Positions 45,224-54,692 of a DNA stretch of 64,000 nucleotides are shown here, piece after piece (position 1 is the first letter of the stretch; every line of letters starts with the position of its first letter). This stretch comes from JAZDFC01 sp043808235 (GTDB lineage Bacteria > Bacteroidota > Ignavibacteria > Ignavibacteriales > Melioribacteraceae): contig JAZDFC010000105.1 in the NCBI GenBank assembly GCA_043808235.1, positions 313,455 to 377,454 on the forward strand. Reading direction: 5' to 3'. Under the pieces are notes generated by a model. That model had not been told where the DNA came from. It saw only the letters and a list, made by a program, of their open reading frames with translations, and made no database searches. The position numbers and the translations under genes were made by a program.

Positions 45224-45496
45224 ATGAATAGGAAAAAGAAAATAATTGTTTCACTTAAATCATGTCTTGGTTTTGGCGTCGCAATTACGGCTTATATACT
45301 GGATGTATTTGGATATGTACCTAACATTGATCAATCTGCAGATGCCTTAACAAGAATAAGAATGACTATGAGCATTATACTTGCAGCTACATTTGCTATA
45401 TGCGCCGTCGTTCTATTATTCTATAGTATAGATAAAAAACTTGAAATACAATTTACTGATGAACTTGCGGAAAGGAGGAAAGCATTTCGACAATAA
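45224..45496 (+). pseudogene. C-terminal fragment of a second GPH symporter
   Basis: The 90-residue frame has two membrane helices (CLGFGVAITAYILDVFGYVPN and MSIILAATFAICAVVLLFYSI) and the ending DKKLEIQFTDELAERRKAF. That is the last part of a Bacteroidota GPH transporter: 'k.g...g....L..fGYVPN..Q...al..Ir..ms..pa......c...l.fY.ld.kl...i..eL..RR'. The upstream GPH gene lacks an equivalent ending, so this looks like the leftover tail of an older, resident transporter. It has a start codon and AAAGGA eight bases before it, so it may still be translated as a two-helix protein. Confidence 0.55.
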
Positions 45497-45567
45497 AAAT
45501 AATCGCAAATTAATTTATATACGATTTATATAACAAATTATTTACGCTAATTACACGGGAGGTAATT

Positions 45568-47385
45568 ATGAAATCTTTTTCCAAAATATTTACAATAAGC
45601 CTGTTCTTGTTTGCATGCGGCGCAATTAATCTTTTTGCGCAGGCAGGTTCGCATTTTACTGCTACTGAAAATAACCTTGGCCTTATTGCACCCGGCGCAT
45701 TAATGGGAATCGCATGGGGCGATTATGACGCTGACGGAGATCAAGATTTGCTCGTTTGTGGCGGTCCAAGCGTTTTGTACAGAAATGATGTTAATACAAG
45801 CGGTCAATTTGTTCAAGTCTCGGCAAGTGCTGCTAGCGAAACAGGAACATTTTTTTGGGATGTTGGCGGTCTTCAAACAAATGCAGCCGTTTGGGGAGAT
45901 CTGAATAACGACGGTAGATTAGATCTTGTTTGCGGAATTTTAAGAGTGCACTTGAATGATGTCGACTCATTAGCCAATACTATAAATTTAATTCCATCAG
46001 GTGGAGATGTAAACGGAGGTTGGGGAATGACACTCGGCGATTATGATAGAGACGGTGATTTAGATATAGCGCTTGCATGCGGAAATTTATCGAATAATTA
46101 TGCCGGACGTGTACGAATTTTTAAAAATGACGGCTCAGGCGCTGCATATGAGGAAGTTGCGGCTGAACTTAGCGTTGATCAATTTATATATGAAGCTTGG
46201 AGTCCTACTTTTATTGATGTTGATAACGATCAGTTTGTGGACTTGTGGATGCCGGATATTCGTACTGAAGAACCATGTACGATTTTTAAAAACGATCAAG
46301 GTACCGAATTCTTATATCAATCTTCCTCCGAAACAGGTATCGAGGCCCTTTCAGGAATTGTTTCTGCTTGGGGCGATTATAACAATGACGGGTACGCAGA
46401 TGTATGGCTTCATCCTTTGGTTGGGGATGATGCAAATAATGGTGCCAACAAATTCTATCGGAATAACGGGGATGGTACTTTTACCGATATAGCTCCGGTT
46501 CTCGGTTTGGATTCGACTTATGAGAACAGCGATCGGGCTCCAAGAGGCGCTTCATGGGGAGATTATGACAATGACGGAGATTTGGATTTCTTGATTGGTG
46601 TCAGAAGCAAAATTGGTCAACAATTATGGAATAATAATGGAGACGATACCTTTTCCCAAATAGGCGCTGATGCTGGATTAGGTGAAATTATTGGTACAGA
46701 TATACGCAGCATAATGTTTGTTGATTATGACAACGATGGGTTTCTCGATATCTACATGAAACAAAACGGCAGTCAACCGCCATTTCTTCTTCATAATGAC
46801 GGTGGCAATGGAAATCACTGGATTGTAATAAAACCGCAGGGAGTAACCAATAACAGAGCAGGCGTTGGTGCGCGTATTCGTGCTGTTGCAGGTTCTTTAA
46901 GCATGACCCGTTATATTGTGCAGGGTAATGGAAACTCAAACGATAATTTATGGGCGCACTTCGGTCTTGGTTCTGCAACAACACTTGATAGCTTAATTGT
47001 TTACTGGCCTAACGGAATGACTGATGTAGCAACAAACATCACTGCTGTGGATAGGTATGTAACATTCAAAGAAGGCGAAGGAATTATTGTAGATGTTGAA
47101 GAAAACACTGCTCAAGTTCCAGGCTCATATTCGTTAAGCCAGAATTACCCCAATCCATTCAATCCGGAAACGATAATTGAATTTGCAGTTCCCGAAAAGA
47201 GCGATGTCCGTATTGAATTGGTTAACGCACTTGGACAGGTTGTAAAAGTACTTGCAAACGGAAATTTCAGTGCAGGTACACATCAAGTAAAGCTAAACGC
47301 TTCGGATCTTGCAAGTGGAATTTATTTCTATAAACTGATCTCCGGCGGCTTTGTTGATGTTAAAAAATTAGTATTAATGAAATAA
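45568..47385 (+). CDS. FG-GAP/VCBS repeat and ASPIC/UnbV protein with T9SS tail
   Basis: Signal peptide ending NLFAQ. Residues about 30-420 carry multiple FG-GAP repeats of the form WGDYDxDGDxDLL (GIAWGDYDADGDQDLLVCGG, WGDLNNDGRLDLVCG, LGDYDRDGDLDIALACG, VSAWGDYNNDGYADVW, SWGDYDNDGDLDFLIG). They form a seven-bladed calcium-binding propeller. An ASPIC/UnbV domain follows (GVGARIRAVAGSLSMTRYI ... SLIVYWPNGMTDV), then a T9SS tail from SLSQNYPNPFNPETI. It is secreted, perhaps binding polysaccharide or acting as a surface adhesin. Its position in the xylan locus is notable because no enzyme motif is present. Confidence 0.88.
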   Translation: MKSFSKIFTISLFLFACGAINLFAQAGSHFTATENNLGLIAPGALMGIAWGDYDADGDQDLLVCGGPSVLYRNDVNTSGQFVQVSASAASETGTFFWDVGGLQTNAAVWGDLNNDGRLDLVCGILRVHLNDVDSLANTINLIPSGGDVNGGWGMTLGDYDRDGDLDIALACGNLSNNYAGRVRIFKNDGSGAAYEEVAAELSVDQFIYEAWSPTFIDVDNDQFVDLWMPDIRTEEPCTIFKNDQGTEFLYQSSSETGIEALSGIVSAWGDYNNDGYADVWLHPLVGDDANNGANKFYRNNGDGTFTDIAPVLGLDSTYENSDRAPRGASWGDYDNDGDLDFLIGVRSKIGQQLWNNNGDDTFSQIGADAGLGEIIGTDIRSIMFVDYDNDGFLDIYMKQNGSQPPFLLHNDGGNGNHWIVIKPQGVTNNRAGVGARIRAVAGSLSMTRYIVQGNGNSNDNLWAHFGLGSATTLDSLIVYWPNGMTDVATNITAVDRYVTFKEGEGIIVDVEENTAQVPGSYSLSQNYPNPFNPETIIEFAVPEKSDVRIELVNALGQVVKVLANGNFSAGTHQVKLNASDLASGIYFYKLISGGFVDVKKLVLMK

Positions 47386-47394
47386 TTGTTTACA

Positions 47395-47421
47395 GGCGTT
47401 CTTTCGAAATGGAAGAGCGCC
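47395..47421 (+). terminator. Intercistronic hairpin, possible attenuator
   Basis: GGCGTTCTT (47395-47403) and AAGAGCGCC (47413-47421) pair with one mismatch between the FG-GAP and CBM protein genes. An AT-rich stretch follows. May partly stop transcription. Confidence 0.4.
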
Positions 47422-47456
47422 CGATTTAAAAATTTTAATGAAAGGATGAAAATACC

Positions 47457-48317
47457 ATGAGACACTTACTTAACACAAATTTCAAATCTATTATTGTATT
47501 GTTTTTTATTTCCGGTTTACTTTTTGCCCAGCCTATCAATACAAACGGCGGGTTTGAAGAATCAGCAACTGGAATCAAAACAGGAACCGAGATTACCGGA
47601 TGGGATCTTGTTGTAGGCGGAGCTGCCTTTGCAACTTTTGAAGTTATTGACTATGACACGCAAGAAGGAGCCCGAGCTCTTTCAATCGAAGTTGCAAGTC
47701 TTGACGCAAATGCATGGGATATACAAGTGGTTAACGATCCCATAATATTTACACCGGGCGCAACATATACATATTCCATTTGGGCTAAGGCTGATGTTGT
47801 CGGTGCACTTGCAAACTTTACAGTTGGCAGCCCAACCTACGCGGAATGGGGAAGATTATCTAATGTAGCTATGACATCCGACTGGCAGAATATTACATTA
47901 GAATTTACTGTACCTGCGACAAACGATACCGGTAGAGCTCCAATCCATTTTGCCTTAGCAGATAACAACGCGTTTCTGCCGATAGTGTTTTACATAGATG
48001 ATTTACAGATAACGGAAAAAGTTGTAAGTGTTGAAAATGTTAATTCAATACCTGCAAAATTCGAACTTGGTCAAAATTATCCCAATCCCTTTAATCCGGA
48101 AACCACAATTGATTTTTCAATTCCCGAAAAAAGCGACGTAAGAATAGAGTTGATTAACACGCTCGGCCAAGTAGTAAAAGAAATTGCAAATGGAAGTTTT
48201 GATGCCGGTTCGCATCAAGTAAAATTAAACGCCTCCAACCTTTCGAGCGGTGTTTATTTCTATAAATTAATTGCCGGTAATTTTACCGATATTAAAAAAT
48301 TAGTTCTCATGAAATAA
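47457..48317 (+). CDS. Secreted CBM4/9/22-like carbohydrate-binding protein with T9SS tail
   Basis: Signal peptide ending LLFAQ. Residues 25-185 have the CBM4/9/22 jelly-roll pattern: NGGFEESATGIKTGTEITGWDLVVGG, GARALSIEVASLDANAWDIQVV, FTPGATYTYSIWAKADVVG and DWQNITLEFTVP ... FYIDDLQI. No catalytic domain is attached, so it is a free-standing, xylan-binding candidate. The T9SS tail (ELGQNYPNPFNPETT to KKLVLMK) is almost the same as that of the preceding FG-GAP protein, pointing to local duplication of the tail. A terminator follows. Confidence 0.85.
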   Translation: MRHLLNTNFKSIIVLFFISGLLFAQPINTNGGFEESATGIKTGTEITGWDLVVGGAAFATFEVIDYDTQEGARALSIEVASLDANAWDIQVVNDPIIFTPGATYTYSIWAKADVVGALANFTVGSPTYAEWGRLSNVAMTSDWQNITLEFTVPATNDTGRAPIHFALADNNAFLPIVFYIDDLQITEKVVSVENVNSIPAKFELGQNYPNPFNPETTIDFSIPEKSDVRIELINTLGQVVKEIANGSFDAGSHQVKLNASNLSSGVYFYKLIAGNFTDIKKLVLMK

Positions 48318-48397
48318 GAGTACAACAAACAGTGAATCTTTATTTTCATTGTTTTGATGAGTTGAAAAAATTCTCTTCGTGCAGTTACTCCTTTGTG

Positions 48398-48450
48398 TAA
48401 GGGGAGCCTCAAATCGGTTTATAAAGTTTTGATCAGCTCCCCTTATTTAT
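48398..48450 (+). terminator. Terminator-like stem after the CBM protein gene
   Basis: TAAGGGGAGC (48398-48407) pairs perfectly with GCTCCCCTTA (48436-48445) around a 28-base loop and is followed by TTTATTTATT. It separates the CBM protein from the GH8-GH115 gene. Confidence 0.6.
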
Positions 48451-48494
48451 TTATTGGCGATTTCGGCTTCAAATAATCGGTAAGGAACTGAAAA

Positions 48495-51400
48495 ATGAAA
48501 CGCAATTGTATCATTCTCTTATTCATAATAAGCTTTGTTGCAACATTTGAGCATATTTCTTTTGCGGAAAGTTTTTACCAAAAAGACGAACCCATAAAAA
48601 AACGAACAAAACAAAAAACACAAACCGGTTCCTTTTACACAGGCGTATATCAGAATTTATTTGTTGAACAGCTCGGTAAAAGCGAGGATGATGTAAAGGA
48701 CAAAGTTTGTTCTGCTTTTAACCAGCTCTTTCACGGAGATGATTCCTCGCAGCGCGTTTATTACCAGGTTGAACCGGGCATGGCTTATATCGAAGATGTT
48801 TTGCACAAAGATGTACGCAGCGAAGGCATGTCGTATGGAATGATGATCGCGGTTCAACTCGATAAAAAAGAGGAATTTGATCGTTTATGGAAATGGGCGA
48901 AGACATACATGCAGCACAAGAACGGAAGGAGAGAAGGTTATTTTGTATGGCAGTGTAAATCAAACGGAGAGATTCTTGATTCCAACTCAGCCTCAGACGG
49001 TGAAGAATGGATTGTTACTTCGCTCTTTTTTGCTTCGGCAAGATGGGGCGACGGCGATGGAATCTATAACTACAAAAATGAAGCCCAAAAAATTTTAGAT
49101 GCAATGCTGAATAAAGTTGAGTCTTCTGATGATCGCAACGTTAAGACAAACATGTTCAACAAAAAAGAAAAAATGGTTGTGTTCGTTCCCTCCGGCGAAG
49201 CCGATGATTTTACCGATCCCTCCTATCATATTCCACACTTTTACGAAATTTGGGCGAAGAATACCGATAGGAATAAAGATTTTTGGTACGATGCTGCAGT
49301 AGCAAGCAGAGAGTATTTGAAAAAAGCTGTTCACCCGAAAACAGGATTAGCGCCGGACTATTCCAAATTTGACGGAACGCCGTATAGCCCATGGAGCGGT
49401 GGGAATGAAAACTTTCAATACGATGCATGGCGCGTTGCAATGAACGTTGCAGTTGATTATCAATGGTTTGCAAAAGATGAATGGGCAGTTGAGCAGTCGA
49501 ACAGAATTCTTAATTTTTTCTATTCCGAAGGAATTAAAAATTATGTTGGTGTTTATTCACTCGACGGAAGCAAAAAATTTACAGGTGATCACAACACAGG
49601 TTTGGTCGCGATGAATGCTGTTGCTGCCCTTGCATCCACGAACGATAATAGACAAGAGTTTGTGCAGGAACTTTGGGATTTACAAACTCCTTCGGGCATG
49701 TATCGTTATTACGATGGGATGCTGTATATGCTCGGATTGCTGCAGGTAAGCGGCAATTTTCAAATTTATGAAAGCCGCACCGATTGCAAATCATATGTAT
49801 CACCGACAAAAGGCGAAGGTAAGTTCGTTCTTTCTGAAAACGGAAAGTCGGCGCCTATTGTTGTTAGTTCAAAAGATTACGCGGGCGTTATTCGCGTCGC
49901 GAATCAACTTCAAAAAGATATTGAAAGCGTAACGACTGCTAAACCGGAAATTGTAACCGATGAAATTCCAACCGCGAATGAAATTATAATTATCGGTACT
50001 ATTGGTAAAAGTCCGATCATCGATAAACTGATCGAAGAAAAAAAACTTAATGTAGAAAATATTGCCGGAAGATGGGAAACGTTTGTCATTCAAACTGTTA
50101 AAAGTCCACTCCCAAATGTGACACGTGCCTTGGTTATTGCCGGAAGCGATAAACGCGGTACCATCTTCGGTATTTATGATCTGGCGGAAGCGATCGGAGT
50201 GTCGCCATGGTATTGGTGGGCTGATGTTCCGGCAAAAAAGAAATCGGCTGTTTATATTAAACCGGGAAGATATTCCGAAGGCGAGCCAAAAGTAAAATAC
50301 CGGGGAATATTTATCAATGATGAAGCCCCGGCTTTGTCCGGCTGGATCGCTGAAAAATTCGGGGGATTCAACAGCAAATTTTACGAACATGTTTTCGAAT
50401 TAATTCTCCGGTTGAAAGGAAATTTTTTGTGGCCAGCAATGTGGGGCAGAGCCTTCTATGATGATGATCCGATCAATCCGAAGTTAGCAGATGAATACGG
50501 GGTTGTTATCAGCACATCGCATCACGAGCCGATGATGCGCGCACATGATGAATGGAGAAGATACGGAAAAGGTCCATGGGATTACGAGCAGAACGACAGT
50601 ACATTAAAAGAATTTTGGCGGCAAGGAATTGAGCGGATGGGTGATTATGAAAGCATTGTAACTCTTGCAATGCGGGGTGACGGCGATGCGGCAATGAGCC
50701 CCGATGCAAATCTTTCATTGCTTCAAAACATTGTTACTGATCAACGTAAAATTCTTGCCGAAGTTACAAAGAAAGATGTGACTACAATTCCACAGGTGTG
50801 GGCGCTGTATAAAGAAGTACAGGAATATTATGACAAAGGAATGCGCGTGCCGGACGATGTTACGCTTTTATTATGCGACGATAACTGGGGCAATATTCGT
50901 AAGCTGCCTGCCTTGAATGATAAACCGAGGAAAGGCGGTTATGGAATCTATTACCATTTTGATTTTGTCGGCGGACCGCGAAATTACAAATGGCTTAACA
51001 CAACGCAGATAGAAAAAGTGTGGGAACAGATGCATCTATCGTACGAATACGGTGCGAAACAAATTTGGGTTGTTAATGTTGGAGATATCAAACCGATGGA
51101 ATTCCCCATCAGCTTCTTTCTTGATTATACGTGGGACCCGGAAAAAATTTCGGCGAACGATCTTCCCGGATATTACAAACAATGGGCGGCAAAGCAATTC
51201 GGCGATGAGCATGCTGAAGATATTGCGGACATAATTAAAAAATACACACGATATAATTCACGGCGTAAACCGGAAATGCTAGCACCCGACACTTACAGCC
51301 TCGTAAATTATCGCGAAGCCGAAACCGTTGTTGATGATTACAATAAACTGTACAAAAAGGCTTTGAAAATTGGCGATGAATTACCGGAAGAATATCAGGA

Positions 51401-52622
51401 TGCATATTACCAGCTAATTCTTCACCCGGTTGAAGCATGCGCCAACCTGAATGAACTTTATGTTACCGTCGGGAAGAATCAATTGTATGCAAAACAAGGA
51501 AGAGCGGCAACAAACGATCTGGCTTCGGAGGCGAAAAAACTTTTCGAAAGAGATGCCGACATTTCAAGTTATTATAATAAAGTTATGGCGGGCGGCAAAT
51601 GGAATCACATGATGGATCAAAAGCATATCGGGTATACAAGCTGGCAGGAACCCGACAGCAGCACAATGCCGAATGTTAGAATGATTAATATTCCCGAGCC
51701 GGCGGATATGGGAGTTGCAATTGAAGGCAGTGAAAATTTTTGGTCGGCATCAGATACTATTAAATCGAAAGCGGAACCCATTCTTCCTGAATTTGATCAG
51801 TTCAACAAACAATCTTTCTACATTGATATTTTTAATCGCGGCAAAAAACCGTTTGCCTATTCTATTAAACCGGGCGCCGACTGGATTTTGGTAAAGCAAA
51901 CAAACGATCCGGTTGTAAAAGAAAAAAGAATTTGGATTAGTATTGATTGGGATAAAATTCCGGTTGGAACGCATAAGGTTCCTATCACAATAAATGGAAC
52001 CGGCGGAACGGTTGTTGTTTCTGCCGTTGCTAAAAACTTTGATATAAATAAAATCAAAATAGAAAATGCCTTTGCCGTAAGTAATAATTATATATCAATC
52101 GAAGCTGTCGACTATTCGAACGCGGTTAATTCGAAAGAAGTTTCATGGGAAAAAATCCCCGGATTAGGAAGAACCTATAGTGCAATTACAACAATGCCGG
52201 TTACTGCTTCGTCGGTTATGCCGGGCAGTGAGAGCCCTCGCCTTGAATTTAAAATTTACCTTTTCAATGCCGGCGAGGTAAATGTTAAAACTTATTTGTC
52301 GCCGGTTCAAAATTTCGGTTACTCGGAGGGATTACGATATGCAATTTCAATTGACGATGAAACGCCGCAAATAATTAATATTAATAAAGATGAGACTGTT
52401 CAAGATTGGAAATACCCCGGTTGGTGGAATCAAATGGTGAGCGATAACATAAAAATCGTTACCTCGAATCATGTAATTAATAAACCGGGCGAACATATTT
52501 TGAAGTATTGGTTTGTTGATCCGGGAATTGTTCTCGAGAAAATTGTACTTGAAACCGGGGAAGTAAAACCAAGTTATCTTGGACCACCTCAAAGTTTTGG
52601 CGGAGCGAATTTAGTTCCGTGA
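48495..52622 (+). CDS. Fusion of GH8 oligoxylanase and GH115 xylan alpha-glucuronidase
   Basis: One uninterrupted 1375-residue frame with a signal peptide (ends SFAES). Residues about 45-420 are a GH8 domain like the reducing-end xylose-releasing exo-oligoxylanases: the general acid is Glu110 in VRSEGMSYGMMIAV, and Asp168 lies in SASDGEEW. Residues about 430-1375 are a GH115 domain: N-terminal sandwich (APIVVSSKDYAGVIRVANQL), barrel (VKYRGIFINDEAPALSGW, GNFLWPAMWGRAF, STSHHEPMMRAHDEW, LLCDDNWGNIRKLP) and the C-terminal domain. GH115 removes 4-O-methylglucuronic acid from xylan; GH8 trims the resulting oligomers. No T9SS tail, so it is likely periplasmic. I see no frameshift at the junction. 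Confidence 0.92.
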   Translation: MKRNCIILLFIISFVATFEHISFAESFYQKDEPIKKRTKQKTQTGSFYTGVYQNLFVEQLGKSEDDVKDKVCSAFNQLFHGDDSSQRVYYQVEPGMAYIEDVLHKDVRSEGMSYGMMIAVQLDKKEEFDRLWKWAKTYMQHKNGRREGYFVWQCKSNGEILDSNSASDGEEWIVTSLFFASARWGDGDGIYNYKNEAQKILDAMLNKVESSDDRNVKTNMFNKKEKMVVFVPSGEADDFTDPSYHIPHFYEIWAKNTDRNKDFWYDAAVASREYLKKAVHPKTGLAPDYSKFDGTPYSPWSGGNENFQYDAWRVAMNVAVDYQWFAKDEWAVEQSNRILNFFYSEGIKNYVGVYSLDGSKKFTGDHNTGLVAMNAVAALASTNDNRQEFVQELWDLQTPSGMYRYYDGMLYMLGLLQVSGNFQIYESRTDCKSYVSPTKGEGKFVLSENGKSAPIVVSSKDYAGVIRVANQLQKDIESVTTAKPEIVTDEIPTANEIIIIGTIGKSPIIDKLIEEKKLNVENIAGRWETFVIQTVKSPLPNVTRALVIAGSDKRGTIFGIYDLAEAIGVSPWYWWADVPAKKKSAVYIKPGRYSEGEPKVKYRGIFINDEAPALSGWIAEKFGGFNSKFYEHVFELILRLKGNFLWPAMWGRAFYDDDPINPKLADEYGVVISTSHHEPMMRAHDEWRRYGKGPWDYEQNDSTLKEFWRQGIERMGDYESIVTLAMRGDGDAAMSPDANLSLLQNIVTDQRKILAEVTKKDVTTIPQVWALYKEVQEYYDKGMRVPDDVTLLLCDDNWGNIRKLPALNDKPRKGGYGIYYHFDFVGGPRNYKWLNTTQIEKVWEQMHLSYEYGAKQIWVVNVGDIKPMEFPISFFLDYTWDPEKISANDLPGYYKQWAAKQFGDEHAEDIADIIKKYTRYNSRRKPEMLAPDTYSLVNYREAETVVDDYNKLYKKALKIGDELPEEYQDAYYQLILHPVEACANLNELYVTVGKNQLYAKQGRAATNDLASEAKKLFERDADISSYYNKVMAGGKWNHMMDQKHIGYTSWQEPDSSTMPNVRMINIPEPADMGVAIEGSENFWSASDTIKSKAEPILPEFDQFNKQSFYIDIFNRGKKPFAYSIKPGADWILVKQTNDPVVKEKRIWISIDWDKIPVGTHKVPITINGTGGTVVVSAVAKNFDINKIKIENAFAVSNNYISIEAVDYSNAVNSKEVSWEKIPGLGRTYSAITTMPVTASSVMPGSESPRLEFKIYLFNAGEVNVKTYLSPVQNFGYSEGLRYAISIDDETPQIININKDETVQDWKYPGWWNQMVSDNIKIVTSNHVINKPGEHILKYWFVDPGIVLEKIVLETGEVKPSYLGPPQSFGGANLVP

Positions 52623-52655
52623 TAGAAAGTTCATAGTTGGTAATGAGGAATGAAG

Positions 52656-54608
52656 ATGAATTTCAAATCGACGATTAAAATATTATTCGCAATTACGTTT
52701 TGTATTAATTTGTTTTTTACGCAGACGATATCCGGCGATGTCAGGCTTCCCAAGTTGATTAGCGATGGGATGGTGCTTCAAAGAAACGCGGGAGTAACTA
52801 TTTGGGGATGGGCTGATGAGGGCGAGAAAATTGCCGTCGACTTTAAAGAGAAATTTTATTTTACTGATGCCGGAACCGATGGACGCTGGTCGGTAACCCT
52901 TGATAAGTCGGTCGCCGGCGGTCCGTACACCATGACAATTACCGGTAACAACAAGATTGTAATTCACAATATATTTTATGGCGAAGTTTGGGTTTGTTCC
53001 GGTCAGTCAAATATGGAAACCCCGATGTCGAGATTGGCTGATAAATATCCCGAAGAATTTGAAAACGTAAACAATCCTTTGATCAGACATTTTGTTGTTC
53101 CAACCAACTATAATTACAAATCGCCCCAGGAAGATGTTGCGGGTGGAAAATGGGAAGGATTGGATTCCGAAACAATAATGAAATTTTCGGGGGTCCCATA
53201 TTTCTTTGCAAAATATCTGTTCGAAAAATGCGGCGTGCCTATTGGAATTATCAGGGTTGCAGTCGGCGGTTCGCCAATAGAAGCATGGCTAAGCGAAGAT
53301 GTATTAAAGAATTTTCCTCGTTACGTTGAAGACATAGCCAAATACAGAGACGATGCATTTATGATGCAGTTGATGACCGAAGGGAAAAAACGAAACGACG
53401 AATGGACTCTCAAATTATGGACGAACGATAAAGGAACACACGAAGAAATTCCCTGGTATGCCGAAAATTATGATGCATCAAACTGGCTGAAAATTCAGAT
53501 GCCTGCTTACTGGGCTGACGAAGGCGCTGGAATGGTAAACGGAGTTGTATGGCTTCGAAAAGAATTTGAAGTGCCGGAAACATTTGTAGGGAAACCCGCA
53601 AAACTTTGGCTCGGCAGAATTGTGGACGCCGATTCGGTTTATATTAACGGAAAATTTGTTGGAACAACAGGGTATCAATATCCGCCGCGCAAATATCAAA
53701 TTCCAGCCGACTTATTGAAGGAAGGAAAAAATGTAGTTGTTGTAAAAGTGATTAGTAACGGCGGCAAAGGCGGATTCGTAAAAGACAAACCTTATTTAGT
53801 AAAAGTTGGTAATGAAGAAATAGATTTGAAAGGAGAATGGCAATATAGAATTGGCGCCGCACTCGAACCGGCACTGGGACCGGCTCCTCTTGTATCGAGC
53901 CAGCCTTTATGTTTTTATAACGGAATGCTTGCGCCGGTTAAAAAATATTCAATAAAAGGAGTAGTGTGGTATCAAGGTGAATCAAACACATACATGGCGA
54001 AAGAATATCAAAAATTATTGCCGCAATTAATTTATAGCTGGCGTCACGATTGGAATAGAGATGACTTGCCGTTTTTAATTATTCAGCTTCACAATTATAT
54101 GGAAACAAAAGAACAACCATCGGAAAGCGGGTGGGCGGAATTGAGAGAAGCCCAGTTAAAAGCGTTGTCGGTTCCAAATACCGCGTTGGTTGTTACAATC
54201 GATCTCGGCGAATGGAACGACATTCATCCGATGAATAAAAAAGATGTTGGTTACAGACTTTCGCTTGCTGCCAGGAAATTAGCTTACCGCGAAGACGATC
54301 TCGTTAGTTCGGGTCCGTTGTACCAATCGGCGAAAATTGGAGGCGGCAAAATCAGTATTTCATTTTCGAATATTGGAAGCGGGTTGATAGCAAAAGGCGG
54401 CGGCGATTTAAAATATTTTGCAATTGCCGGAGCCGATAAACATTTTGTTTGGGCGAATGCAAAAATAGAAAATGATAAAGTTGTTGTTTGGAATGAAAAT
54501 GTGAAAGAGCCGATGTATGTTCGTTACGCGTGGGCTGATAATCCCGATGGCGCCAATCTTTATAATGTTGAAGGCTTGCCTGCATCGCCGTTTAGGACTG
54601 ATGAGTAG
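52656..54608 (+). CDS. SGNH carbohydrate acetylesterase (sialate O-acetylesterase family)
   Basis: ATG 52656 is favoured by GAGGA six bases upstream; an ATG two codons earlier has none. After a signal peptide, the N-terminal sandwich begins VRLPKLISDGMVLQRNAGVTIWGWA, followed by the SGNH nucleophile block VCSGQSNME (Ser118). A galactose-binding-like insert runs at about residues 265-400 (VWLRKEFEVPETFVGKPAKLWLG). The second half of the esterase domain (VVWYQGESN, FLIIQLHNY, NDIHPMNKKDVGYRL) contains the Asp-x-x-His dyad. In xylan loci such proteins act as acetyl-xylan esterases. It sits between GH115 and CE15 and fits debranching. Confidence 0.88.
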   Translation: MNFKSTIKILFAITFCINLFFTQTISGDVRLPKLISDGMVLQRNAGVTIWGWADEGEKIAVDFKEKFYFTDAGTDGRWSVTLDKSVAGGPYTMTITGNNKIVIHNIFYGEVWVCSGQSNMETPMSRLADKYPEEFENVNNPLIRHFVVPTNYNYKSPQEDVAGGKWEGLDSETIMKFSGVPYFFAKYLFEKCGVPIGIIRVAVGGSPIEAWLSEDVLKNFPRYVEDIAKYRDDAFMMQLMTEGKKRNDEWTLKLWTNDKGTHEEIPWYAENYDASNWLKIQMPAYWADEGAGMVNGVVWLRKEFEVPETFVGKPAKLWLGRIVDADSVYINGKFVGTTGYQYPPRKYQIPADLLKEGKNVVVVKVISNGGKGGFVKDKPYLVKVGNEEIDLKGEWQYRIGAALEPALGPAPLVSSQPLCFYNGMLAPVKKYSIKGVVWYQGESNTYMAKEYQKLLPQLIYSWRHDWNRDDLPFLIIQLHNYMETKEQPSESGWAELREAQLKALSVPNTALVVTIDLGEWNDIHPMNKKDVGYRLSLAARKLAYREDDLVSSGPLYQSAKIGGGKISISFSNIGSGLIAKGGGDLKYFAIAGADKHFVWANAKIENDKVVVWNENVKEPMYVRYAWADNPDGANLYNVEGLPASPFRTDE

Positions 54609-54692
54609 GGAATTTTTAATCTGGCAGGATAGGACTGGCTCATCAATCGGTAAAGAGATATATTTTATAATACACTACGGATGTAAATCGCA

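Noticed and set aside
49869..50390. 173-codon minus-strand frame inside the GH8-GH115 gene
   Set aside because: It is antisense to well-conserved coding sequence and lacks a plausible domain.
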